Position numbers and translations under genes: made by a program | Assembly: GCF_900177425.1 (NCBI RefSeq) | Contig: NZ_LT840184.1 | Coordinates: forward strand, 3,202,263 to 3,266,262 | Direction: 5' to 3' | Length of the DNA stretch: 64,000 bases | From: Paenibacillus uliginis N3/975 | GTDB lineage: Bacteria > Bacillota > Bacilli > Paenibacillales > Paenibacillaceae | Notes under the pieces: generated by a model | What the model saw: only the letters and a program-made list of their open reading frames with translations | Told to the model about the DNA's origin: nothing | Database searches by the model: none | Shown: in pieces, positions 1 to 10,366 of the stretch | Numbering within the stretch: the stretch's first letter is position 1 | Layout: each line of letters begins with the position of its first letter

Positions 1-3000
1 GGGAATATGCGGCAGCACCCCGTTCCAAACGAACGGGAAATGGAAGCGCTGGAGCTGGGCCAACGTTACGTCAACGGATACGAGATCGACTGGGAGGCGA
101 TCTATCGGGGACAACGCCGCCAACGGCTGTCGCTTCCGACGTATCCATTCGATTCTCACCGTTGCTGGGTGGAGGAGGCGCGTGCTGGAGCGGCGCTTCA
201 TACGCCATTTGCGGCCTGGAGCGGATATTCGCTCGTTGGAGATATTCCCGAGGAGCTTGGGCAAGAAATGAACGAGACGTTTGCCAGATGGCAAGCCGCG
301 CTGCAGCGGAGCGGCGGGATGACGAGTCAGCGCCGCCACAGCGTTGCGTTAACCGGGGAGCGTTCCGGCCGGGAATGGGAGCAGCATGTCGCAGATGTCT
401 GGGGAGAGCTACTCGGTTATGACGAATTGCCTGCGGATGCCGGGTTTTATGAGCTGGGTGGAGATTCCATTATTGCGCTCAAAATTGTAAACCGGATCAG
501 CGAACTTGCGGGTGTCCGCATTCAGGCGGCAGATTTACTGGGGCATGCGGATCTGCCTTCGTTCACGGCCCTGATCGAGCGGCGGATCAGGGAGAACGGC
601 GCGGCGACAGCGCAAAGAACGAACGCCCGGCACGATGGACAAGGGGCCGACGTTGGGAACGGCGGACACGAGGCGAACAGCGGTCATGATGGGCAAGCGG
701 CGGACGGCGGCCGTGACGGAGCAGGAGCGTCCGGCGGGCATGTCGGGCCGTTGACCGGCCAAGCGTCCGACTCTTTGTCCGGCGATACGCTGGAGCCGAT
801 TCCAAAGGCGGCCCCGCAAGAGCATTATCCGGTTTCATCGCCGCAGAAACGCATGTATTTGCAGCAGCAGGCGATGCCGGATGATCGCAGCTACAATTTG
901 CCCGAATGTTTGCACTTGGACGGGGCTATTGATGCAGACCGGCTGGAGGCCGTCCTGCAAGACATCGTGGAGCGTCACGAGACGCTTCGCACCACCTTCC
1001 ACGTCATCGACGGAGAGATCAGGCAGCGCATTCACGCCGCCATTCCTTTCCGCCTGATTCGCATGGAGGCTGATGAAGCAGAAGCGGACGGCGTGCTGCA
1101 AAGCTTGTTCAGGCCGTTCAAGCTCGATACGGTTCCGCTGCTCCGCGCAGCCTTGCTGACGCTGGGGCCGGAGCGCCATATGCTATTTCTTGATATGCAT
1201 CATATTGCATCAGACGGTATGTCGGCGGGCATTCTTTTGTCCGACCTGATGACTTTATATCAGGGCGGTTCGTTGCCGCCGCTGCCGCTGCAATACAAGG
1301 ATTATGCGGTATGGCAGGAGAGCAGGCCGCTCTCCGGGAACGCCGAACGGTATTGGCGGGAGCAATGCCGGGGAGACTGGCCGCTGCTTGCGCTTCCGAC
1401 CGATGCCCCGCGTCCGCCCGTCAAAGGCAATCGCGGCGAAACGTTCGACATGTACGTCGAGGCTGGTTTGACGACGGCTGTGCGCAGCCTAGCGGCCGAA
1501 TCGGGCACGACTCCGTTTATGGTGCTGCTATCGGCATATTACACTTTCCTCGCCCACTATACAGGGGCCGAGGACATTGCCGTCGGCACGCCGATTGCGG
1601 GACGGAACAGGCGTGAGCTGGAAGCGATCGCGGGCATGTTCACCGGCACGCTGGTGCTACGCGCTTATCCGCGCTCGGACAAGCCGTTCAGAGCCTTTTT
1701 GTCCGAAGTGAAAGAGATGGCGACCGGGGCTTACGCCCACGCCGATTATCCATTCGAGGAAATCGCGCAATGGATGGACAGAAGGGACGCCAGCCGGAGT
1801 CCACTGTTTGACACGATGTTCATCATGCAAAACCTGGGTATTCCTAACGCTTCTTCGGAGGGATTGTCGTATCGCCACCAGCGCTTTGAGCATGGCACGG
1901 CCAAATACGATTTAATGATTCAGGCTGTTGAGAGTGGTGAGGAATTGCGGCTAGTCGTTGAATATAATACCGATTTGTTTCGCCGCGCGACAGCCGAGCG
2001 GTTCATGCGGCATTATGTGCAGCTGCTGCGCAGCGTGACGCTCCGTCCCGACGACTCGCTCGGCGAAGCGGAGATGCTGACGGAGGAGGAGCGCCTGCAC
2101 ATGCTGGCGTTGGGGAGACGCGAAGCGGACTTTCCGCCGCCGCGTTGTCTGCATGATTGCTTCAAGGAACAGGCGGCGGCCGTTCCCGACCTGCCGGCCG
2201 TATCTTGCGGCGGTGAATCCTTGACCTATCGGGAGCTGGATCGCCGCACCGATGCGCTGGCGCGAACATTGCACGCCAAAGGTGTGGGACGCGGCAGCGT
2301 AGTCGGCATCATGGCGGAGCGCTCCATCCCCATGCTGACCGCTATGCTCGCCGTTATGAAAGCAGGAGGCGCTTATCTGCCTATAGATCCGCATTATCCC
2401 GAGGAGCGCATCCGCTACATGCTGGAGGACAGCGGCGCGGAGCTGGTATTCGCGGACGGCGCGCGTTCCGGATCTGCGACCGTCGTACCGGCCACCTTGC
2501 AGGTGCTGGACATTGCGGATGAGACGCTGTTCTCCGGCGGAGACTATGCCGTCGCCGCATGGCCGCAGGACGCCGCTGATCCGATGTATGTCATCTATAC
2601 ATCCGGTTCTACGGGTCAGCCGAAGGGCGTCATTGTGCCGCACCGCAGCTTTTACAATTTCGGACATTCGCTCAGGGCGCTATTCGGCGGGCAATACGGC
2701 AAGAGGGACAGATGCCTCAGCCTGACCAGTATTTCGTTTGACGTTAGCGTAGCGGAGCTGTTTATGCCGCTTATGTTCGGGGCTTGCACGGTGCTTTACC
2801 CGGAGCCGAAATTGCTAGATCCCCGGCGAATAGCCGAGAAGATTGTGGAAGAGCGGATCACATTCGCTTATTTGCCACCGTCTTTGCTGAAGGAGGTTGC
2901 GCGGCTGCTGGAGCAATCAGCTTCCGCGATTACGCTAGACAAAATGCTCGTTGGGGTTGAGCCGATTCAAGATGAAACGCTGGAGCTGTATACAAAGCTT

Positions 3001-6000
3001 AATCCCGAGATTCGAATTATTAACGGCTACGGCCCGACGGAGGCGACGGTTTGCTCCAATATGTACGCATACAAGCCGGGCGCTTATCGGGGCGGCTATG
3101 TGCCGATTGGCGGGCCAATGCACAATGTCGAAATTTATATATTCGGCTATGGCGGCCAGCTTGCTCCCCTCGGTGCAGCCGGGGAGCTGTATATTGCCGG
3201 CAGCGGCCTTGCCGACGGTTATGTGAACAATCCGGATATGACAGCTGAGCGCTTTTTGCCGCATCCGTACCGCGAGGGCAGCTTCATGTATCGCACTGGC
3301 GATATCGTCAAATGGCTGCCGGACGGCAACGCGATGTATGTGGACCGGGCCGACCAACAGGTAAAAATCAGAGGCGTGCGGATTGAAATGAACGAGGTTC
3401 GCTCGCAATTGATTTCCCTTTCCGAGGTGGAGGATGCGGTTGTGATCGTCCGCGAGCAGGCAAGCGGCGATAAGGAGCTGTGCGCGTATGTGGTCGCTTC
3501 GGACAAGCTCCCTTCGCGGGAATGGCGAAGAAAGCTGAAAGACAAGCTGCCGGAGGCAATGATTCCGTCCTATATCACGGCGATTGACGCAATACCACTG
3601 ACGCCGAACGGGAAAGTGGACAGGCGCGCCTTGCCGGAGCCGGAATTCGGGCTTCGGGATCGGGAAAAGCTGGAGCTGCCGCGAGACGGGATGGAAGAGC
3701 GCGTCGCCGCCATTTGGGAGGAAGTGCTGGGCGATACGACCGGGCCAATCGGCATTCACGACGACTTTTTCGAGCTTGGCGGCCACTCCTTGAAGGCTGC
3801 TGTGCTGGCGGGCAAGCTGCAGCAGGCAACGGGCGCCTTGGTTCCGCTCAGCCTGATATTCGAGCTTACCTCCATTGCGGAAATGGCCGCCTGGCTGAAG
3901 GAGCGGGACGGCGCCGCTGTAGCGGCCGAGCCGATCCCGAAGGCGGAGCGCCGCGAGTGGTATCCGATGTCGCGCGCCCAGCGCCGCCAATATATGATGC
4001 AGATGCTGGCCGGAGACGCCACCATGTATCATGTGCCGTTCGCGCTCCGCTTGCAGGGCAGGCTGGATGTGGCGCGGCTGGAAGACGCGTTTACGGCGCT
4101 AATCGGTCGCCACGAAAACTTGCGGACAACCTTCCAAATGACAAAGGACGAGTTCAGGCAAATGGTTCATCCGTCGTATACTTTCAAGCTGGAAGCGCTG
4201 GATCACGCAGAGTTGACCGGTGACGAAGCGCTGCGGGGAGCGCTGCCGGACGGCGTCGAGGTGACGCGGCTGATGGAAGTCTTCCAGCGTCCGTTTCATC
4301 TGGACAAGCTGCCGCTGCTGCGGGCGGGGCTGCTGCGGCTGAATGAGGAAGATCATCTGCTGCTGCTGGATGTTCATCACATTATTACGGACGGCGTATC
4401 CTCCGGTTTGCTGGTGAATGAGCTGTCGCAGCTGTATGCCGGACAAGCGCTGCCGGAGCTGCGCGTGCAATACAGCGATTATGCGGTGTGGCAGGAAGCC
4501 GGATTTGCAAATGCTGCTTATGCGGAGCATGAGCGGTACTGGATGAATGTCTTCGAAGGCAAGCTTTCTGTGCTGGAGCTGCCGACCGATCGGCCGCGGC
4601 CGTCTCTGCCGAGCTATAAAGGCCGCCGCCATTCGTTCCGTCTGGACGCGCGGACAACGGCGGAGGCGCGAAAGCTGGCGCGGGAAGCGAAGACGACGCT
4701 GTATACGGTGCTGCTGGGTGCTTTCGCCGCGATGCTGGCCAAATACAGCGGGCAGGCCGAAGTCATTGTGGGCACCCCCGCCGCAGGCAGGGAGCATGCC
4801 GATACGCATGGCATGATCGGCATGTTCGTCAACACGCTGGCGCTGCGGACAAGGCCGGAAAGAGACAAGACAGTACGGGCCTATATGGCGGAGCTGCATA
4901 ACCATGTCGTAGAGGCGCTTTCGCACCAGACGTATCCTTTCGAGGAGCTCGTCGAAGAGCTGAAGGCAGATAGGGACAGAAGCCGCAATCCTTTGTTTGA
5001 CGCCATGTTTGTCTTGCAAAATATGGACCGGGCGGTGATGGAAGCCGGCGGCCTCGTCTTTGGAGAAATGCCGTTCGAAGCGGGGACAAGCAAGTTCGAC
5101 CTGACTCTGGAAGCGGTGGAGCGGGAAGCGGAAATCGAGCTTCAACTGGAATACGCAACGGATTTGTTTCATGAGGAAACCTCGCGCCGCATGGCGGAAA
5201 GCTATACCGTACTCGTGCGGGAGATGTGCAGATCGTGCGATCGCACGGTCGGCGAGCTTGAGCTGATGAGTGAAAGGGAGCGGGAGCAATTGCTGGCTCA
5301 GTTGGCCGGAGGAGGCATGCCGGTACAGGCCGCGAGTAGAGAGGGGGGCAGTGGTAGGATGGAAATTCGAGCTGAGAGAGGCATGACGGACCGACAAGAA
5401 GACGCGGGAGCGGCTTCAACGCAAGCAACGGTGGAATGGACGGGGTTTGTGCAGGAAGTGGAGCGCCAGGCGGCACGCACGCCGGATGCGGCGGCGATTC
5501 AATTCGGCCCGGAGACGGTGACGTACGCCGAGCTGAATGAACGCGCGAATCGGCTTGCCCATTCCTTGCGGGCGAAGGGCGTGGGGCCAGAGCGCATTGT
5601 CGCGCTGATGGCGTCCCGTAGCCCGCTTCTGCTTGTCGGCATTTTGGGTGTTCTGAAAGCCGGAGGCGCATATGTCGCCATTGATCCCGCTTACCCGAAA
5701 GAGCGGATCGACTGGATGCTTGAGGATTGCGGCGAAGCGCTTCTGCTGACGGAAAAAGCATATGCAGGAGTCGTAACGAGGGCCGTTGCCGAGTGGTATC
5801 TGGACGATCCGGAGCTGTATGCGGCGGACAGAGGCAATCCGGAGTGTGTCCATAAGCCGGACCATTTGGCGTATGTGCTGTATACGTCGGGCTCGACCGG
5901 GCGTCCCAAAGGAGTGATGATCGAGCATCGCGGGCTGGCGCATTTCATCAGCGGCTTCCGAAAACGGATTCCGTTTGAGAAGGGCCAGAGCATCCTGGCG

Positions 6001-8583
6001 ATGGCATCGGTCTCCTTTGATATTTTTGTCGTTGAAAATCTGCTTCCCCTCACAATGGGTATGCGGGTTGTATTGGCCAATGAAGAGGAACGGGGCGACG
6101 CCGCCTTGCTGCAAGGCCTGATCGAGACGCACAGCGTCGATGTGCTGCAAATTACGCCGTCGCGCTTCAAATGGTGGATGAATCAGCGAGGCGAAACGGA
6201 CGGTTTGCAAAAGCTGCGCATATTGATGATCGGGGCGGAGCCGCTGACAGCCGATGTGCTCGGCAGGCTGCGCGCCGCTACCGGAGCCAGATTGTTTAAT
6301 TTGTACGGTCCGACGGAGACGACGGTGTGGACCTCAATCCGGGAAGTGACCGAAGGCGAGGACATTTCGATCGGCACGCCGATCGAAGGTTCCATCATGA
6401 TGGTGCTTGACGAAGGACTGAAGCTGCAACCGACAGGCGTGACGGGCGAAATTAGCATCAGCGGGCCGGGCGTCGGGCGTGGGTATCTCAGCCATCCCGA
6501 ATGGGATGTCGCTTTTGTGCCAAATCCGTATGCGCCGGGCGAACGCATGTATCGCACGGGCGACCTTGGGCGCAGGCTTGAAAATGGGGAGTTTGCCTAT
6601 GCGGGACGCCGCGATTTCCAGGTGAAAATCAGGGGGCACCGGATTGAAATCGGTGAAATTGAGCAGTTGCTGCTTCGCCATGAGCAGGTGAAGGAAACGG
6701 TCGTCACCGCGTTTCAGGAAGAGGATGGAGAATATGTGCTTTGTGCGTATGTCGTCATGCAGAACGCCGCGGCAGCGGATGCGGAGACGGACGGCGCCAC
6801 GCCATCCGGCCGGTTGACCGGGCAGCTGCTCGAATATCTCGGGGACAAGCTGCCTTCTTATATGGTTCCGGCCTTCATGGTCGTTCTGGATGCGATTCCG
6901 CTTACGCCAACGGGCAAAATCGACAGAAGGGCGCTGCCGAAACCGGGACCGGCCGACGCTGGCATACGTGAGCTTGTTCCGCTGTCGACGGATACCGAGC
7001 GCAAGCTGGCGGAGATTTGGAAGGAGCTGCTCGGTACGGATACGATCAGCGCCAAGGACAGCTTTTTCGAGCTCGGTGGCCATTCCCTGAAGGCGGCAGG
7101 CATGGTCAGCCGCATTGCGGAACGCTTTGGCATCCAAATGCCGCTGCGCGATATTTTTATGAATCCTACGCTTGAAAGTTTAGCAGCTCATCTAGACACT
7201 AGTGGAACCGTGGCAGCCGCGCGCATTCCGAAACAGCCGGAGCGCGAGCATTACCCGATGTCAAGGCCACAGCGCCGCCAATTTATGATGGGGCTGATCT
7301 CGGGCGAGGCAACGACGTACCATGTGCCGTTCGCCGTGCATATGCAAGGCAAGCTCGATGTGGAGCGGCTGGAGGAAGCTTTCCTTGCGATAATGCGCCG
7401 CCATGAATCGCTCAGAACGACGTTCCATCACGAGGAGGACGAGTTCCGCCAGCGCGTGCATGCGGAGCCGGTATTTACGCTGGAGCGGGGCGCCAGGCTG
7501 AGAATGGCGGCGGGGAAGCTGCTCGCGGAAGGCGGAGACGAAGGATTGTTCGGCGGCATCAGCGCGCTGATGGAGCGCTTTATCCGTCCGTTTGATCTCG
7601 GCAGTCTCCCGCTGTTCCGGGCCGGATTAATTCCGCTTGGCGAGGAGCGCCATCTGCTGCTGCTGGACTTTCATCATATTATTACCGACGGCGTCTCCGT
7701 CAGCGTCCTGCTGCAGGAACTGACCACTTTGTACGGCGGCGGCGAGCTGCCGGAGCTGGATATCCAGTACCGGGATTACACGGTATGGCAAGAAGAACAA
7801 ATCGGCAGCGAGGCCTATATGGGGCATGAGCGCTACTGGCTGGAGGCGTTCGAAGGGGAACTGCCGACGCTTGAGCTCAAGACGGCCTCGCCAAGGCCGG
7901 AACTGCAAAACTTCGAGGGCGGTCTGATTAACTTCATACTGGATGAGGAGCTAACGCTCAAGATCAAGGCGTTTGCGCGCGAGCGCAGTACGACGTTGTA
8001 TACGGTGCTGCTCGGGGCTTATTCGATGCTTCTGAGCAAATGGAGCGGTGAGGAGGATATCATTATCGGCACGCCGGTAGCGGGCCGCAATCATGCGGGG
8101 CTGGAAGGGTTGATCGGGATGTTCGTCAATACGGTCGCGATTCGCAGCTTCCCGGAATCGTACCGGACAGTTGGCGATTATTTGTCCGAGCTGCATGAGG
8201 ATGTGCTGCGGGCGCTCGAGCACCAGAATTATCCGTTCGAGGATTTGGTGCAAAAGCTGGGAATCGAACAGGACCGCAGCCGCAATCCGCTATTCGATAC
8301 GATGTTTATTTTGCAAAATATCGATCGCGTCGCTTACCGTTCAGGCGGCATTGAATTCGACCCCAAGGAGTTCGATCCGGGCGTCAGCAAATTCGATTTA
8401 ACACTTGAAGCGTCGGAGCAGGACGGCAGGATCCGCTTTGCGCTGGAATATGCGAAAAGTCTTTTCCGCGAAGAGACCGCCCGGGTGCTGGCGGATGATT
8501 ATACGGCGATCATACGCGCGCTGGTCGAAGACGGAGCAATGAAAAAAATCAGTGCTGTGCTTGCGGTAAGCAAGCTTGATTGA
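1..8583 (+). CDS. Hybrid PKS-NRPS subunit, 5' end outside window (PKS tail-PCP-C-A-PCP-C-A-PCP-C)
   Basis: The frame is open from base 1, so the start lies upstream. Residues about 25-55 hold a PKS post-AT/KS linker (LSLPTYPFDSHRCW), so a PKS module precedes. Then come PCP1 (LGGDS, Ser near 154), a low-complexity Gly/Asp/His linker (about 205-250), C1 (HHIASDG near 398), A1 (YTSGSTGQPKG near 863), PCP2 (LGGHS near 1257), C2 (HHIITDG near 1457), A2 (YTSGSTGRPKG near 1959), PCP3 (near 2356) and C3 (HHIITDG near 2556). All catalytic motifs look intact. There are no epimerase, methyltransferase or thioesterase domains. By Stachelhaus alignment the pocket residues read about D-V-A-Y-L-G-G-V-C for A1 and D-I-V-I-M-G-L-V-W for A2. 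A2 is loosely glycine-like; neither call is secure. The protein makes a peptide-extended polyketide and ends on a C domain, so release is by another protein or an amine acceptor (inference). It is GC-richer than DNA after 13 kb. Confidence 0.93.
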   Translation, partial: GNMRQHPVPNEREMEALELGQRYVNGYEIDWEAIYRGQRRQRLSLPTYPFDSHRCWVEEARAGAALHTPFAAWSGYSLVGDIPEELGQEMNETFARWQAALQRSGGMTSQRRHSVALTGERSGREWEQHVADVWGELLGYDELPADAGFYELGGDSIIALKIVNRISELAGVRIQAADLLGHADLPSFTALIERRIRENGAATAQRTNARHDGQGADVGNGGHEANSGHDGQAADGGRDGAGASGGHVGPLTGQASDSLSGDTLEPIPKAAPQEHYPVSSPQKRMYLQQQAMPDDRSYNLPECLHLDGAIDADRLEAVLQDIVERHETLRTTFHVIDGEIRQRIHAAIPFRLIRMEADEAEADGVLQSLFRPFKLDTVPLLRAALLTLGPERHMLFLDMHHIASDGMSAGILLSDLMTLYQGGSLPPLPLQYKDYAVWQESRPLSGNAERYWREQCRGDWPLLALPTDAPRPPVKGNRGETFDMYVEAGLTTAVRSLAAESGTTPFMVLLSAYYTFLAHYTGAEDIAVGTPIAGRNRRELEAIAGMFTGTLVLRAYPRSDKPFRAFLSEVKEMATGAYAHADYPFEEIAQWMDRRDASRSPLFDTMFIMQNLGIPNASSEGLSYRHQRFEHGTAKYDLMIQAVESGEELRLVVEYNTDLFRRATAERFMRHYVQLLRSVTLRPDDSLGEAEMLTEEERLHMLALGRREADFPPPRCLHDCFKEQAAAVPDLPAVSCGGESLTYRELDRRTDALARTLHAKGVGRGSVVGIMAERSIPMLTAMLAVMKAGGAYLPIDPHYPEERIRYMLEDSGAELVFADGARSGSATVVPATLQVLDIADETLFSGGDYAVAAWPQDAADPMYVIYTSGSTGQPKGVIVPHRSFYNFGHSLRALFGGQYGKRDRCLSLTSISFDVSVAELFMPLMFGACTVLYPEPKLLDPRRIAEKIVEERITFAYLPPSLLKEVARLLEQSASAITLDKMLVGVEPIQDETLELYTKLNPEIRIINGYGPTEATVCSNMYAYKPGAYRGGYVPIGGPMHNVEIYIFGYGGQLAPLGAAGELYIAGSGLADGYVNNPDMTAERFLPHPYREGSFMYRTGDIVKWLPDGNAMYVDRADQQVKIRGVRIEMNEVRSQLISLSEVEDAVVIVREQASGDKELCAYVVASDKLPSREWRRKLKDKLPEAMIPSYITAIDAIPLTPNGKVDRRALPEPEFGLRDREKLELPRDGMEERVAAIWEEVLGDTTGPIGIHDDFFELGGHSLKAAVLAGKLQQATGALVPLSLIFELTSIAEMAAWLKERDGAAVAAEPIPKAERREWYPMSRAQRRQYMMQMLAGDATMYHVPFALRLQGRLDVARLEDAFTALIGRHENLRTTFQMTKDEFRQMVHPSYTFKLEALDHAELTGDEALRGALPDGVEVTRLMEVFQRPFHLDKLPLLRAGLLRLNEEDHLLLLDVHHIITDGVSSGLLVNELSQLYAGQALPELRVQYSDYAVWQEAGFANAAYAEHERYWMNVFEGKLSVLELPTDRPRPSLPSYKGRRHSFRLDARTTAEARKLAREAKTTLYTVLLGAFAAMLAKYSGQAEVIVGTPAAGREHADTHGMIGMFVNTLALRTRPERDKTVRAYMAELHNHVVEALSHQTYPFEELVEELKADRDRSRNPLFDAMFVLQNMDRAVMEAGGLVFGEMPFEAGTSKFDLTLEAVEREAEIELQLEYATDLFHEETSRRMAESYTVLVREMCRSCDRTVGELELMSEREREQLLAQLAGGGMPVQAASREGGSGRMEIRAERGMTDRQEDAGAASTQATVEWTGFVQEVERQAARTPDAAAIQFGPETVTYAELNERANRLAHSLRAKGVGPERIVALMASRSPLLLVGILGVLKAGGAYVAIDPAYPKERIDWMLEDCGEALLLTEKAYAGVVTRAVAEWYLDDPELYAADRGNPECVHKPDHLAYVLYTSGSTGRPKGVMIEHRGLAHFISGFRKRIPFEKGQSILAMASVSFDIFVVENLLPLTMGMRVVLANEEERGDAALLQGLIETHSVDVLQITPSRFKWWMNQRGETDGLQKLRILMIGAEPLTADVLGRLRAATGARLFNLYGPTETTVWTSIREVTEGEDISIGTPIEGSIMMVLDEGLKLQPTGVTGEISISGPGVGRGYLSHPEWDVAFVPNPYAPGERMYRTGDLGRRLENGEFAYAGRRDFQVKIRGHRIEIGEIEQLLLRHEQVKETVVTAFQEEDGEYVLCAYVVMQNAAAADAETDGATPSGRLTGQLLEYLGDKLPSYMVPAFMVVLDAIPLTPTGKIDRRALPKPGPADAGIRELVPLSTDTERKLAEIWKELLGTDTISAKDSFFELGGHSLKAAGMVSRIAERFGIQMPLRDIFMNPTLESLAAHLDTSGTVAAARIPKQPEREHYPMSRPQRRQFMMGLISGEATTYHVPFAVHMQGKLDVERLEEAFLAIMRRHESLRTTFHHEEDEFRQRVHAEPVFTLERGARLRMAAGKLLAEGGDEGLFGGISALMERFIRPFDLGSLPLFRAGLIPLGEERHLLLLDFHHIITDGVSVSVLLQELTTLYGGGELPELDIQYRDYTVWQEEQIGSEAYMGHERYWLEAFEGELPTLELKTASPRPELQNFEGGLINFILDEELTLKIKAFARERSTTLYTVLLGAYSMLLSKWSGEEDIIIGTPVAGRNHAGLEGLIGMFVNTVAIRSFPESYRTVGDYLSELHEDVLRALEHQNYPFEDLVQKLGIEQDRSRNPLFDTMFILQNIDRVAYRSGGIEFDPKEFDPGVSKFDLTLEASEQDGRIRFALEYAKSLFREETARVLADDYTAIIRALVEDGAMKKISAVLAVSKLD

Positions 8584-8616
8584 ACCAACATTTTAAGCCT
8601 AAGGAGGCGGCGAACG

Positions 8617-9588
8617 ATGAAGCTGTCGATGGAAAGGAAACCGTTTAACGAGTTTTGGATGAACTGCATGCTGAACCAGGCGTTTTCTATTGCGGTGTCG
8701 GTGGAGCCCAGCTACAGGGATGCGGCGTATTTGAACATTTACCGTTACTATCCTTGGGAGGCCGCAACGGACAAGGACTTCCGCTATCCGACAATTGACA
8801 CACTGTATTATTTGGACGATCCGGCCAGATTCCCGCTGTCGCAGGTAATCCGCTATATCGAGCCCGGTCATTTCCGCAGCAAGGAGACGGTGCTGGAGGA
8901 AATCAGGGCGATGCTTACGGGCGGACGCAACTTGAGCGTAAACGTCGATTTGTACGACTGGCTGCCGGGCAGCATGGCCTGGAAAAAGTTCCATTGGTAT
9001 CATTATTCGCTGTTTAACGGATACGACAAGGAGCGCGGCGTCTTCTACGTCATTGACGATACGCTTGCGGGCTACGAGGAGCACGAGGTGCCGGAGGAAA
9101 GGCTACTCAAGGCGTACGGCAACTCGGAATACAACGTGAACCCGGGCTATTTGGGCCCTGCCTTCTACGTATACAACCTGCAGGAAAAGGTCCAGCCCTA
9201 CGAGTTGAAGCTGTCTGAAGTGGTGGAAAATGCGGAGCGGCTGGCGAGGGAGCTTGGCGAGTTCTCAATAGTGGGCATGTGGAATGTAGATTCCGAACCG
9301 GAGAAGAAGCAAGCTCATTTGACCTATGGCCTTGTCGGTGTCAACATCATTTGCAACCGGCATATCGCCAACATGTCGCTGCTCCACTCCATGCGGGAGA
9401 AGAGGCTGATCGGCGAAGCACTATATGAGTCGCTGTCCAGTCAGCTTGGCGCAGTGAGGGAGGGATGGGATCAAGTGAAGGACCGTTTTGTGACGGGGGA
9501 CTTCGAACGCGGCAGAGAGCTGGCACTCGCGGACGATTTGTTCGCGAAGGAAAAAGCGTTCTGGACCACGCTGGTCGCCGGCGCGTAA
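8617..9588 (+). CDS. BtrH-like acyltransferase (butirosin BtrH N-terminal family)
   Basis: A 323-aa protein with a strong AAGGAGG site about 9 nt before the ATG, 33 nt after the NRPS stop. An early Cys (residue 17, WMNCMLNQAFSIA) and a His/Asp block (HYSLFNGYDKERGVFYVIDD, about 129-148) match the papain/C39-like arrangement of BtrH_N proteins. In butirosin assembly BtrH moves an acyl chain from a carrier protein to an amine. Directly after an NRPS that ends in a C domain without a thioesterase, it is a good candidate for off-loading or tailoring the product (inference). The C-terminal half (about 195-323) is helical and not recognised. Family assignment is by motif reading only. Confidence 0.6.
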   Translation: MKLSMERKPFNEFWMNCMLNQAFSIAVSVEPSYRDAAYLNIYRYYPWEAATDKDFRYPTIDTLYYLDDPARFPLSQVIRYIEPGHFRSKETVLEEIRAMLTGGRNLSVNVDLYDWLPGSMAWKKFHWYHYSLFNGYDKERGVFYVIDDTLAGYEEHEVPEERLLKAYGNSEYNVNPGYLGPAFYVYNLQEKVQPYELKLSEVVENAERLARELGEFSIVGMWNVDSEPEKKQAHLTYGLVGVNIICNRHIANMSLLHSMREKRLIGEALYESLSSQLGAVREGWDQVKDRFVTGDFERGRELALADDLFAKEKAFWTTLVAGA

Positions 9589-9628
9589 AGGCCACTTGCG
9601 TCAACATGTTACCCGGGACGCGGCCGTT

Positions 9629-10345
9629 ATGACGATATCATTAATTTGTTTGCCATATGCAGGAGGCTCCGCACAAGTGTACAAGCGCTGGACGAACCAG
9701 CTGCATCCTGACGTGCGTCTGGTGCCGGCCGAATTGGCGGGCAGAGGAAGCCGCATGGGTGAGCCGTTCTATGCGGACGTAACAGAAGCCGTGCAGGATT
9801 TGCTGCCGCTGGTGCTGGAGACGGCGCTTGGCTCCGATTCATATGCTTTATTCGGCCACAGCATGGGCAGCCTGCTTGGGTATGAGCTGCTGCATGCGCT
9901 GCGTGAGGAAGGATTCCCGCTGCCTACGACAGTCTTCCTCTCCGGCAGAGGGGCGCCGCATTGCGAGCAGGAGGAGGCTCGCCGGACCCATATGCTTCCG
10001 GATGACGAGTTTCTCGAGGAACTGAAACGGCTCGGCGGCATGCCGGGCGAGCTGTTCCGGCATCGGGAGCTGCTGGATATGTTTATACCGATCCTAAGAG
10101 CCGACTTTAAGCTTGTCGGCGAATACGAGCATTGGATGCGGCCGCCGCTGCCGCTCCGGCTCACCATCTTGAGCGGCAAAGATGACGGCTGTGTCAAAGG
10201 CCCGCTCGGTGAATGGGAGCGTTATGCGACGGGAGGGTGCGAGCTGATGCTGTTTGAAGGCGGACATTTTTTCCTGCATGAGCGGGAACACGATGTTGTA
10301 GCGGTGATAAACAAAATGCTGACTGAGGCGCCTGCCCCGATCTGA
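9629..10345 (+). CDS. Type II thioesterase (GrsT/SrfAD-like)
   Basis: An alpha/beta hydrolase of about 238 aa with the usual start of the family (MTISLICLPYAGGSAQVY). The nucleophile elbow is GHSMGS, the acidic residue lies in LSGKDDG and the His in FEGGHFFLHE. Enzymes of this type clear misprimed or stalled acyl groups from carrier domains of PKS/NRPS lines. The frame is also open from a TTG at 9596 with a weak AAAGG before it. ATG 9629 was chosen because it gives the normal family N terminus. It lies between the BtrH-like and acyltransferase genes in an evident operon. It is not fused to the NRPS, so it is more likely a proofreading than a product-releasing enzyme. Confidence 0.9.
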   Translation: MTISLICLPYAGGSAQVYKRWTNQLHPDVRLVPAELAGRGSRMGEPFYADVTEAVQDLLPLVLETALGSDSYALFGHSMGSLLGYELLHALREEGFPLPTTVFLSGRGAPHCEQEEARRTHMLPDDEFLEELKRLGGMPGELFRHRELLDMFIPILRADFKLVGEYEHWMRPPLPLRLTILSGKDDGCVKGPLGEWERYATGGCELMLFEGGHFFLHEREHDVVAVINKMLTEAPAPI

Positions 10346-10366
10346 CCCTGAGGAGCGTGATGGAAG

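Noticed and set aside
2935..5761. Long minus-strand frames under the NRPS gene
   Set aside because: Products of the high-GC third-position pattern of the real gene on the + strand; Arg/His/Pro-rich and without ribosome sites.
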